This document shows positions 7,963 through 16,400 of a stretch of DNA of 36,580 nucleotides, piece after piece. The position numbers were made by a program, and so were the translations under genes. Source of the DNA: Verrucomicrobiia bacterium (GTDB lineage: Bacteria > Verrucomicrobiota > Verrucomicrobiia > Limisphaerales > UBA1100); assembly GCA_014239365.1 (NCBI GenBank), contig JAAZZB010000043.1:1-36580 (forward strand), read 5' to 3'. The notes under the pieces are model-generated. The model saw only the letters and a program-made list of their open reading frames with translations, was not told the origin of the DNA and did not search any database. Numbering within the stretch: the first letter of the stretch is position 1; each line of letters opens with the position of its first letter.

Positions 7963-9276
7963 GTGAGCGAAAAAAAACACGACCGCCCGCTGGGCTTTTG
8001 GTCCGCAACCGGAGCCGTCATCGCCACGATGATTGGCGCGGGCATCTTTGGTGCCACCGGCGGCTTCGCCCACGAGCTGGGCACGGACACCAACGTACTG
8101 CTCGTCTGGCTTTTCTGCGGCGGACTTGCCTTAACCGGCGCGCTGTCCCTCGGCGAACTCGGCGCGATGATGCCCCGCAGCGGCGGTTGTTACACTTATA
8201 ACCGGCATTTATACGGCGACACCGCCGGTTACTTGAGCGGCGTGCTCAGCTTCCTGCTCGCCTTCGTGGGTGCGGCGGCGTTCATCACGCTGTTGCTCGG
8301 CGTGTACGTTCAGGAAATTATCCCCGGCATTCCGCCCGCCGCCACGGCCTCGGCGGTGGTGTTGGTGTTCACGCTCATCCATTGCATCGGCTTGCGCGAG
8401 GGAAATTACGTGAACAATTTTTTTACGATTTTCAAAGTGAGCGTCATTCTGGCGTTCATCGTGGTGGGGTTTCAGGCAAATGTGGAAACAGAAATCAATC
8501 CTGCCGCCACCAATCCCGGTGTCTTTTCCGCCCCCTTCGCCAGCGCGATGCTCACGGCGAGCTTCGCGTATCTCGGCTGGGAAACTTCATCGTGGATTGC
8601 CGGTGACATCCGCGATCCCAAACGCAATCTGCCGCGCTCGCTCATCGCCGGCACGGTGTTTGTCACGGTGTTGTACCTATTGCTCAACTCAGTTTTTTTG
8701 CGCGCGCAATCGGCCTCGACGATGACCGGTGAAATCGAAGGCATCGGCCTACACGCCACCAAAATTTTATTCGGCCCCGCCGCCAGTCAATGGTTCAACT
8801 GGATGGTGATCGTTTTGCTCATCTCCACCACCAGCACCATCCTGATGGTTGGCTCGCGTATCGTGTCCACAATGGCGCGCGATGGCCAATTGCCCGCCGC
8901 GCTCGGTCGCCCCAGCCCCACGCGCGCGCCACAAAACGCGCTCATCCTGCAAGCCGCGCTCACGCTTATTTTTATTTTTGCCGCCAACAACGTCGGCAGC
9001 GTGGGCACGATACTCGATTACATCGGCCTACCGCTCACGCTCATTATGGGCGCGACGGTGGCCGGCGTATTTGTGCTGCGCCGCCGCGAGCCCAAAACCG
9101 AGCGGCCCTTCCGCGTGCCGTTGTATCCGGTCACGCCCGTCATTTTTATTGGCTTGTCGCTTTGGATGGTCGTGTCCGCCATTGCGCAAGGCTGGAAAAC
9201 CGCCGCGGCCTCTGCGCTTACGGTCCTCATCGTGTGGGCATTGAAACCATTACTCGCCCGTCCCCAAAACCATTGA
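7963..9276 (+). CDS. APC-family amino acid permease
   Basis: This 437-residue integral membrane protein has about 12 hydrophobic segments. The first helix carries the APC glycine motif (GAVIATMIGAGIFGATGGF) that binds the substrate backbone. Later family marks are FAYLGWETSSWIAGDIRDPK (helix 6 region) and SRIVSTMARDGQLP (loop 8-9). Members import amino acids or amines by proton or sodium symport or by exchange; the substrate cannot be set from sequence. It starts with GTG at 7963, immediately after the TAA of the zinc-ribbon gene, which suggests coupled translation. nagA follows 32 bases later. A metabolic link with nagA is possible but unproven. Confidence 0.9.
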   Translation: MSEKKHDRPLGFWSATGAVIATMIGAGIFGATGGFAHELGTDTNVLLVWLFCGGLALTGALSLGELGAMMPRSGGCYTYNRHLYGDTAGYLSGVLSFLLAFVGAAAFITLLLGVYVQEIIPGIPPAATASAVVLVFTLIHCIGLREGNYVNNFFTIFKVSVILAFIVVGFQANVETEINPAATNPGVFSAPFASAMLTASFAYLGWETSSWIAGDIRDPKRNLPRSLIAGTVFVTVLYLLLNSVFLRAQSASTMTGEIEGIGLHATKILFGPAASQWFNWMVIVLLISTTSTILMVGSRIVSTMARDGQLPAALGRPSPTRAPQNALILQAALTLIFIFAANNVGSVGTILDYIGLPLTLIMGATVAGVFVLRRREPKTERPFRVPLYPVTPVIFIGLSLWMVVSAIAQGWKTAAASALTVLIVWALKPLLARPQNH

Positions 9277-9308
9277 CGCCCGCCACTCACTGACCCCATC
9301 ATCCGCCC

Positions 9309-10475
9309 ATGGAATTTACCAATGCACGGCTGGTGTTGCCGGATGAAATTCAGCGGGGCTCGTTGAGCGTTCGCGACGGGCAAATCCATCAAATTTCCAA
9401 GGACGCCAAGCCCTCGAACAAAGGCGGGGATAATGTGTTCGACCTGCGCGGCGGCTTTCTGGCGCCGGGATTTATCGACCTCCACATCCACGGCGCGCTC
9501 GGGCGCGACACGATGGAGGCGCGGCTCGATGCGTTCAAAGAAATCACCGATTTCCATCTCAAAGGCGGCACCACTTCGTTGACGCTCACCACGCTATCCG
9601 CCGCGCAAAGTGACATCGAAAAAACCCTTGATGCCATCGCGCCCATTCACAACCGCTCCCTCGGCGGCTCGAGGATCGTGGGCGTTCATGTGGAAGGACC
9701 GTTCATCAATAAAGTCCGCGCCGGCGCGCAAAACCCCGAATACTGCCGCGCCCCCACCGCCAAAGAATGGCAGCCCATCCTCAAACACGGCAAGCTCATC
9801 ACGCAAATGACCCTCGCGCCCGAGCTGCCCCGCGCCCTGAATCTCATCAAAGCCCTGCGCAAAAACGGCACCATCGCCAGCGCCGGCCACACCGATGCCA
9901 CCGAGAAAGAACTTTTCCCCGCAGTCAAAGCCGGCCTAAACCAAGTCACCCACACGTTCAATGCCATGAGCGGCCTCACCAAAAAAGGCCCCTACCGCAT
10001 CGCGGGAATGCTGGAATTCGGCCTGGCGGTAGACGATTTGGTTTGCGAAATCATCAGCGACGGCCAACACGTGCCGCCCGTTTTGATGCGCATGCTTTTC
10101 AACGCCAAACCCCGCGAGCAAGTGGTCATCATCACCGACGCCACCAAAGGCGCCGGCCTCAAGCCCGGCACAAAGTTTGAGCTCTGCGGCATCAAAGCCA
10201 AAGTCACCCCCACCACCGCCGAAGTGTTTGACGGCCGCGGCCTCGCCGGCAGCACGCTCACGATGATCCGCGCCGTCCAAACCGCCGTCGAACAAGCCAA
10301 CGTCTCGCTCGTCGACGCCGTGCTCATGGCCACCCTCAACCCCGCCCGCCAACTCGGCCGCGACAACGAATTCGGTTCACTCGAAACCGGCAAACGCGCC
10401 GACCTCGTCTGGTTCGACAACCGCTACCAAGTCAAAGGCGTCTGGCTAGACGGCGAAATGCGCTTCTTGGCGTAG
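9309..10475 (+). CDS. nagA: N-acetylglucosamine-6-phosphate deacetylase
   Basis: This 388-residue amidohydrolase removes acetate from GlcNAc-6-phosphate to give glucosamine-6-phosphate in amino-sugar catabolism and wall recycling. Visible family motifs in order are GFIDLHIHGALG (metal-site HxH), HVEGPFINKVRAGAQ (metal-binding Glu in EGPF), SAGHTDAT (metal His), THTFNAMSG (second His), SDGQHV, and the catalytic Asp in ITDATKGAG. A C-terminal NPARQLG and the KRADLVWFD strand close the fold. The length is normal for NagA (about 380). It is the last gene of the + strand run beginning with the SPFH gene. No nagB or PTS gene is visible nearby. Confidence 0.93.
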   Translation: MEFTNARLVLPDEIQRGSLSVRDGQIHQISKDAKPSNKGGDNVFDLRGGFLAPGFIDLHIHGALGRDTMEARLDAFKEITDFHLKGGTTSLTLTTLSAAQSDIEKTLDAIAPIHNRSLGGSRIVGVHVEGPFINKVRAGAQNPEYCRAPTAKEWQPILKHGKLITQMTLAPELPRALNLIKALRKNGTIASAGHTDATEKELFPAVKAGLNQVTHTFNAMSGLTKKGPYRIAGMLEFGLAVDDLVCEIISDGQHVPPVLMRMLFNAKPREQVVIITDATKGAGLKPGTKFELCGIKAKVTPTTAEVFDGRGLAGSTLTMIRAVQTAVEQANVSLVDAVLMATLNPARQLGRDNEFGSLETGKRADLVWFDNRYQVKGVWLDGEMRFLA

Positions 10476-10496
10476 AGTTTTTGGGGAGCTTTTTTT

Positions 10497-10524
10497 GAAC
10501 CGCCAAGACACAAAGCCGCCAAGG
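10497..10524 (-). repeat. Short dispersed repeat (reverse copy of the 603-631 unit)
   Basis: The string GAACCGCCAAGACACAAAG followed by CCGCCAAGG is nearly the reverse complement of the CTTGGCG repeat at 603-631. It sits just after nagA. A separate small hairpin (GCACGCG / CGCGTGC) follows at about 10542-10561. Confidence 0.55.
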
Positions 10525-10573
10525 TTTTTTTGGGGGGAGACGCACGCGCGACATCGCGTGCAACCTCGCGAAA

Positions 10574-11207
10574 AGCCCTGCAAGGGCGCAATGTGATAGC
10601 CCGGGGCAACGCCCCGGGAAGAATGAACGAAATTAAATCGAGCCCTGTAAGGGCGAAATCTGATGTCCCAATCCCTCGCCCAAGTTCTCGTGCATCTTGT
10701 GTTCTCCACAAAAAACCGCGATCCGATGCTCGCGGATGATTTGCGGGATGAACTCCACGCCTACCTCGGTGGCATCATTGAAAACCAAAAAGGCACCCTC
10801 CTAAAAATCGGATCAGTGGCCGACCACATCCATTTATTGATTGCCCACCCACGCACTTGCGCGCCGGCGGATTTGGTAATGGAAATAAAAACCGGTTCGT
10901 CGAAATGGTTGAAAACCAAAGGGCCGCAATACGCGACTTTTCATTGGCAGAATGGGTACGGAATTTTTTCGGTGAGCCCTTCCCACCGTGCGGCCTTGGA
11001 GAAATATATTTCCAATCAAGCCGAACATCATCGCACTGTTTCATACCAAGACGAATACCGCCGGTTGTTAAAAAAATACGGCGTTCAATTTGATGAACGG
11101 TTTGTGTGGGATTGAGGGGGTATTTCGCCCTTACAGGGCTTCACTGTTTTTTGGCCCTTTTACCCGGGGCGTTGCCCCGGGCTATCACATTGCGTCCTTT
11201 CAGGACT
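10574..11207. mobile_element. REP-flanked Y1 (IS200-like/RAYT) transposon unit
   Basis: The transposase gene is framed by matching flanks in opposite orientation. 10641-10658 is the exact reverse complement of 11123-11140. Further out, 10574-10618 matches the reverse complement of 11163-11207 with only a few differences, all in the outermost stem. Each flank has a CCCTG-type stem, the string GCAATGTGATAGCCC, and a CCCGGGGC-AAC-GCCCCGGG hairpin. This is the layout of a REP-associated tyrosine transposase with inverted REP units. No target duplication is recognised. Confidence 0.8.
10663..11115 (+). CDS. REP-associated / IS200-type Y1 transposase
   Basis: This 150-residue protein is a complete single-domain HUH transposase. 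It begins MSQSLAQVLVHLVFSTKNRD, a normal start for the family. The HUH pair is in VADHIHLLIA (His-Ile-His near residue 50), and the catalytic tyrosine is most likely the one in EKYISNQAEHH (about 110). Such enzymes cut and join single-stranded DNA at hairpins. The surrounding inverted hairpins fit that mechanism. The reading frame is intact, so it may be active. A tRNA gene lies about 120 bases downstream. RAYT and IS200 types are hard to separate without alignment. Confidence 0.88.
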   Translation: MSQSLAQVLVHLVFSTKNRDPMLADDLRDELHAYLGGIIENQKGTLLKIGSVADHIHLLIAHPRTCAPADLVMEIKTGSSKWLKTKGPQYATFHWQNGYGIFSVSPSHRAALEKYISNQAEHHRTVSYQDEYRRLLKKYGVQFDERFVWD

Positions 11208-11238
11208 TCTTTTTGGCACGGGCGATACAGAAAAAATT

Positions 11239-11315
11239 TGGCACTCCCGGAAGGATTCGAACCTTCGACCTAAGGTTTAGGAAACCCTCGCTCTATCCAG
11301 CTGAGCTACGGGAGC
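11239..11315 (-). tRNA. tRNA-Arg (anticodon CCU)
   Basis: Read on the minus strand, the 77 bases fold as a full cloverleaf: acceptor GCTCCCG/CGGGAGT (with one terminal G-U), D stem GCTC/GAGC, anticodon stem AGGGT/ACCTT around loop TTCCTAA, and T arm GAAGG-TTCGAAT-CCTTC. The anticodon is CCT (CCU), reading AGG arginine codons. CCA is encoded. A T-run follows the 3' end and may stop transcription. Confidence 0.96.
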
Positions 11316-11372
11316 ACGAAGGCATCTTGCCGCAGGGCGGAGGGTTTGAAAAGAAGTCATCTCAAAAAGCTG

Positions 11373-11446
11373 CGGACTCGCAAGCTCGCCTCTCCAATCA
11401 TCGAAATCACTGGGGCCTCATTTGGAGGGACGAGCTTGCGAGTCCG
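11373..11446. repeat. Hairpin repeat of the GGACTCGCA family (copy 1)
   Basis: The arms CGGACTCGCAAGCTCG (11373-11388) and CGAGCTTGCGAGTCCG (11431-11446) are exact reverse complements, and the pairing extends imperfectly inward. The unit lies just past the stop codon of the PQQ-like gene. Related units occur at 17941-18001 and, as one arm only, at 24101-24123. Confidence 0.75.
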
Positions 11447-11465
11447 ATGCGGGGAATTTTCCAAT

Positions 11466-12665
11466 CTACTTGCGGGCGTCGACACACACGAGTGTGCCGG
11501 CGGCGTTGCGGGCGTAGATGCGGCCGTTGGTATAAACAGGGACGGTCCAGCAGCGGCCTTGGAGGATTTGAGCTTCGGCGGTGGGGGTGAAGCCTTTGGG
11601 CGAGGCGGGGCCGAGCGCGAGTTTTCCTTTCTCGCCGAGGATGAGCAATTGGTTTTGCACAGCCATCAATGAGCCGCAGCCGAAGCCTTCTTTGCGCCAT
11701 TGCACTGCTCCATCGGCGAAGCGCATACAAACAATCTGCTTGGGGCCGCGGCCGTGGGTGTTTCCGTTTACGCCATAAATGAAGCCGTCGAGTACGACGG
11801 AGTTGTTCATATGATTGCTAAGATGTTTGTTGGTGTAAATTTGTTTCAACGCGTTGCCGGTGAATTCAAATAACGCACAGCCGCGATTGTAACCGGTGGA
11901 GATAAAAATTTTGTTACCGATGATGATGGGCGTGGTGGAGTTGGTGCGGAATGAAGTGCGCCAATCCTGGAAGGCAACGGTCTTGCCGGTTTGGGCATCG
12001 AGGATAACAAGGCCATCGGTCTTGAGCGTGGCGAGGTAGATTTTGTTTTTGAATTGGAACGCAATGGGCGAGCCGTAAGCGGGTTTGTATTTCTGACTGC
12101 GCCAAATTTCTTTGCCGGTCATTTTGTTAAACGCGCAAGTAAAAGTGGCTTCAACGATGACCATATTGCCGAGCACCAACGGCGAACCGGCGAAGCCCCA
12201 TTCGGGTGGCTTGGGCAATCCAGCTTTTGCCATAAGATCCGCCGTCCAAATTTTTTCGCCATTGGTCACATTGTAACAAGTGAGCCGACCGGATTTGCTG
12301 TAACCATAAACGCGTTTGTCTTCCACCGCAGGCGTGGCGCACGGCCCGCCTTCGTACATATAATCCACAAGCGCAGCGGCGTAAGTATCACTCCAAATTT
12401 CTTTGCCGGTGGCGGCATTGAGGCAAGTGAACGTTTCCTGATTGCCGCGGCGTTGGCCGGTGCAGCCCATCGCAAACACGCGCCCATCGGCCACGGCCAT
12501 ACTGGAAAAGCCCACGCCAATTTTTGCGCGCCAAGCGATTTTGCTGAAATCCGCTTTGGGCACCGCTTCGCGCGAAATGCCATCGTGCCGAGGCCCACGC
12601 CAGTTTGGCCAATCCTCGGCTTGGGCGAAGTTGATGAGTAACAAAGAGAAAATCAGATAACGCAT
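11466..12665 (-). CDS. Exported PQQ-like beta-propeller protein
   Basis: This 399-residue protein has a clear signal peptide (MRYLIFSLLLINFAQA) and then EDWPNWRGPRHDGIS, the start typical of PQQ-like repeat proteins in planctomycetes and verrucomicrobia. Repeated blade motifs are seen as TGKEIWSDTY, NGEKIWTADL, TGKEIWRSQKY and DGAVQWRKEG, matching the A-x-D/G-G-x-x-x-W docking pattern of an eight-bladed propeller. There are no obvious PQQ-dehydrogenase catalytic residues, so it is more likely a scaffold or binding protein than an enzyme. It is separated by about 410 bases from the 79-residue membrane protein, the next gene upstream on its strand, and probably has its own promoter in 12666-12950. 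Confidence 0.87.
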   Translation of the reverse strand: MRYLIFSLLLINFAQAEDWPNWRGPRHDGISREAVPKADFSKIAWRAKIGVGFSSMAVADGRVFAMGCTGQRRGNQETFTCLNAATGKEIWSDTYAAALVDYMYEGGPCATPAVEDKRVYGYSKSGRLTCYNVTNGEKIWTADLMAKAGLPKPPEWGFAGSPLVLGNMVIVEATFTCAFNKMTGKEIWRSQKYKPAYGSPIAFQFKNKIYLATLKTDGLVILDAQTGKTVAFQDWRTSFRTNSTTPIIIGNKIFISTGYNRGCALFEFTGNALKQIYTNKHLSNHMNNSVVLDGFIYGVNGNTHGRGPKQIVCMRFADGAVQWRKEGFGCGSLMAVQNQLLILGEKGKLALGPASPKGFTPTAEAQILQGRCWTVPVYTNGRIYARNAAGTLVCVDARK

Positions 12666-12888
12666 CGGGCGAGTCTATCGGTTGGAGGAAAACAGGAAAA
12701 GCTCCCTTTTTTATCCAAAACACGTGTGGATAATGTGCGGATAAAGTGCCGGTGAAAATGGTGTGAGCCATTACAGCCCTGTTTTTGCGAGGTTTTAGGC
12801 CAAACTGGCTTTTGCCCTTCGTGGGAATAAAATCTGCACAATCGATGGAAAAACAGCATTTTGATGAAAAAAGCCCCAAATGTCGGTT

Positions 12889-12918
12889 TCTTTTTTCGCG
12901 GTTTGCGGGTATATTATA
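12889..12918 (+). promoter_or_regulatory. Possible sigma-70 promoter for a 43-codon gene
   Basis: A TATTAT -10-like hexamer at 12912-12917 sits within TATATTATAG, about 36 bases before the small ORF start, with a weak T-rich -35 region near 12889-12894. The rest of 12666-12952 shows no gene. Confidence 0.35.
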
Positions 12919-12952
12919 GTGTGAACCGCAACTTGGGAAAGGACGACAGAAC

Positions 12953-13084
12953 ATGACCTTAAAGAAAATCGAGAGAAGCTTGGATCGGTGCAATCACCTG
13001 ATGGAGTTGCTACGGACGTGTCTGGGCGTGATGACGCTGCTTTTACAGGTGGTCATCCTGCTGAAACTCTTCGGCGTCATTTAG
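12953..13084 (+). CDS. Predicted 43-residue single-pass membrane miniprotein
   Basis: An ATG preceded at good spacing by GGAAAGGA opens a 43-residue frame. The first 22 residues are charged (MTLKKIERSLDRCNHLMELL), and the rest is one hydrophobic helix (CLGVMTLLLQVVILLKLFGVI) running to the C-terminus. The layout suggests a cytoplasmic N-terminus and a single membrane anchor. A plausible promoter lies just upstream. Its 3' end overlaps the convergent 79-residue membrane protein gene by eight bases. No family is recognised and no function can be given. The support is the ribosome site, the promoter-like sequence and the clean hydrophobic profile; chance remains possible. Confidence 0.5.
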   Translation: MTLKKIERSLDRCNHLMELLRTCLGVMTLLLQVVILLKLFGVI

Positions 13085-13316
13085 CCTGTGACTTAGCTTC
13101 CTTTTTTGCACGCTTCAATTCTGCCTTCGAAAGTTTTTTTTGCTCTTTCAAATCCAATGCGGCCCCGGGCTCTGCAACTTCAATCTCCGGCTCTTCCGCG
13201 CCTTTTGAAAACAAGCCAAGAATTTTTAGCGTCAGCGATTTACCAAACTGGCCCACAACACCAGCCGCGAAAATCGCCGCCACCCACCAAACCCATTCTG
13301 GAATTTCATCAAACAT
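13077..13316 (-). CDS. Small membrane protein with lysine-rich cytoplasmic tail
   Basis: This 79-residue protein starts MFDEIPEWVWWVAAIFAAGVVGQ, giving one membrane helix at about residues 8-25. A short linker follows, then an acidic stretch (EEPEIEVAEPG) and a Lys/Ala/Glu-rich helical tail (KEQKKLSKAELKRAKKEAK). A ribosome-binding site (AAGAGGCG) precedes the ATG. The gene is complete and faces the 43-codon ORF, overlapping it by eight bases. No known family is recognised. The tail could bind nucleic acid, acidic phospholipid or a partner coiled coil; this is speculation. Confidence 0.65.
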   Translation of the reverse strand: MFDEIPEWVWWVAAIFAAGVVGQFGKSLTLKILGLFSKGAEEPEIEVAEPGAALDLKEQKKLSKAELKRAKKEAKSQAK

Positions 13317-13467
13317 TGTTTCGCCTCTTGATAAAGGCGAGTAAACATCGAACTCAGTCGCGGGTCAATTCTTCCCGCGGCGGACAGCTTGGGCGGAAAT
13401 TAGCGGGATTCGCCCCTCACAAAAAAACCGTGGCCGCAAATTGGCAAACAACTAATGAATCCGATTA

Positions 13468-16400
13468 TTATTCCTCTTCCTGCTCGGCCGGCTTCGGAGC
13501 TGCAAAGGTGGCGAGGGATTGGCCGTTGGTTAGGTTCCAGACTCGGAGGGTGCTGTCTTGGCCGCCGGCTAGGATGACTTTGCCGTCGGGGGTGGCGGCG
13601 CTGGCGTACATGTAATCGGTGCCGCCGCTGAAGCTGCGGGCGTCGTTTAGGTTGCTGCTGTTGATGAGGCGCACGGTCTTGTCGCCGGAAGTGACGACCG
13701 CTTGTTCGCTGAGGCCGACGTAGTGGATGGAGGTAACTTCTTTACCAAAATTGGTGCGCTGGCGGATGCGTTCACCGGCTTCGAAGTTCCAGTGGCGGAT
13801 GCTTTTGTCCGCGCCGACGCTGACGAGTTGGCGGCCGTGGGGCAGCCAGCTGACGCCGAGGGCGTGGTGGGTGTGGCCCTCAAAGCTGTGGATAATTTTG
13901 CCGGTGGCGATGTCGGTGACTTTCACAAACTTGTCCGCGCTGGCACTGGCGATGTATTTGCCGTCCTTGGAAAATTCGAGGCCGAGCACGCTGTCGCTGT
14001 GAACCTCCGCGAAGTTTTTAGCAAGCTTGCCGTCGGCGAGATTCCAGATTTGCACTTCGCCGCCGCGACTGGGTTCGCCGCTGCCGGCGGCGATTTGTTT
14101 GCCGTCGGGGCTGAAGTCGATGGTGTTCACGCGGTCGGTCAGCGGTGAGTTGTTGTCGCCGGTGCCGAGCGTACGCTCGAGCTTCCACTCGATGCCGGGG
14201 CTCCAAACGCGGGCGGTCTTGTCGGCGCTGGCGGAGATGAATTTCTCGCCATTAAAAACCAGCGCCATTACCGCGCCCGTGTGGCCGCTGAAAGATTCGA
14301 GCGGCTGGCCGGTGGTGGCGGACCACGTGTGGACTTTCATATCATCACCGCCGGTGAACACCATTTGGCTGTCGGCAGAAAACGCAATCGCGCGGATGGG
14401 TTTTTCGGCTTGAGTCATGGCCGTCTTGGTGGCGGTGACGGCGGTCTCGAGCGCCTTGGAATCGGTGTCGGCGGCCTTCTTGCCGGCGTCGGCTTTGGCG
14501 GCGTCGGTGTCGGATTTTGCCTTGGCCTTGGTGGCGAGGTTGAACTCATTAACCGCTTGCACGCGTGGCTCCTCCAGTTTTTTGTATTCCGTATCAGCGG
14601 TGGTAACTTTTTTGGCGGTGGCGTCGAGCGTCTTCTTCGCGGCAACTTGGTCTTTGTTGAGCTGGTCACGTTTGGTTTTGGAATCATTGGCGATCTTGCG
14701 CTTATCGGTGGCGATTTTTACGGCGGCGTCCTGCGCGGCCTTAGCCTTGTCGGCGATGGGCTTGGCGGCGACGGCGAGCTTCGCGGCATCGGTGTTGGCC
14801 TTCTCGGCGGCGGTGTAAACTTTTTGCGCGTTGGCGACGGTGGCTTTCGCTTTGGCCAATGCTGTTTCGGCAACCTTTTGCGCGGCCTGCGCTTGCGTCA
14901 ATTTCGTGGCGGCGGCGGTGGCGGCGGTTTGCGCTGTTTTTTCCTTCGCCTGTTCCCCGGTCAACTTGGTCTTCGCGGTGTTGGCGAGCGTGCGCTTGTC
15001 GACGCCGGCCTTGGCGGCGGCCTGTTTCTCGGCGGGGGTTTTCTTGGGGTCACCGGCAATGTTCTTTGCGTTTGCTTCGGCGGCTTTCGCAGCAGTGTCG
15101 GCGGCGGTGAATGCCTTTAGCACGTTGGCGGTGGCGGTCTTCGCGGTGGTTAACGCCTTGGCCGCAGCGGTCTTGGCGGTAGTGGCGGTTGCGGTGACTT
15201 TTTGCGCGGCGATCAACTTGGTCTCGGCTGGTTTTTGTTGTTTGGCGAGAGTGTCATCGAGTGCTTTCTTTGCATTGGCGGCGGCTGTCATTCGCGTAGC
15301 GGCAAGCTTCTCCTTGGCAACCAAATCGGCAATCGGTTTGGCAGCGGTGGTCTTCGCCTTGGCGGCGGCGGCTTCGGCAGTCTTGGCCACTGTGTCGAGT
15401 TCGGGGAAGGTTTTCACCTCGGCATCGTAATCGGCCTTGAGCTTGGTGTACGCGTCCTCGTTCTTTTTCTTTTCGGCGAGGGCGTCATCGAGAATTTTTT
15501 TCTTCGCGGCAATGGGCATTCCCTCGGCTTTTTTCCTGGCTTCATCAGATTTTTTTAAACGGTCGGCGGCTTTCTTTTGCGCGTCGATTTTGGCCTTGAG
15601 ATTTCCGGTGTGATAAGTGACCTCGCGCTTGGCGTAGGCGAGGCGCCGTTCCTTTTTCGCAAGGTCAATTTTCTGATCGCGCTGGCCGCGCAGCTCGGCG
15701 AGTTGTTTGCCGTTGTTGGCCTGCCAGATTTTTGCGGTTTTATTTTCACTGGCGGACGCGAACTTGGCGGCGTCCGGGCTGATGGCGATGGCGAAGACAG
15801 GCCCGCCATGGGTCATACTGCGGATGAGATTGCCGCCGTTGGCGTCCCAATGACGGAGGGTGCCATCCTGACTGCCGGAGAGAATTTGTGTGGGTTGGTT
15901 CGGCAAACGGGTCAGGGCGAGGATGGGTTTGCTGTGCCCTTTCATTTCCTTAAATGGCTTGAGGCCGGCCTGAGCGGCGGCGGTTTCGGCAGCCTTCGCT
16001 TTGTCTGACTCTACCTTGGCGGCGTCGGAAATTTTCTTGGTGTCAACGACTGCTTTGGCGGTGGTGATCACGTCGGCCTTCGCTTTCGTATCGGCAGCGG
16101 TGGTGGTGGCGGCTGTCGTCGCGGCGGTCTTGGCAGCTTTCTCCGCCGAGTCGGAAATTGTCTTGGCCTTGGCGACTGCGGTGGTGGCGGTGGTCAATGC
16201 GGTTTCGGCGACTTTTTGTGCGGCCTGAGCTTTGGTAAAATTCGTGGCGGCGGTGGTCGCGGTGGTTTGCGCGGTTTTTTCTTTTGCTTGTGACTGCGTT
16301 AATGCGGTCTTCGCGGTGTTGGCGAGGTTACGTTTGTCGGTGGCGCTTTTGGCGGCGGCCTGTTTTTCGGCGGGTTTTTTGTTGGCGTCACCGGCGATTT

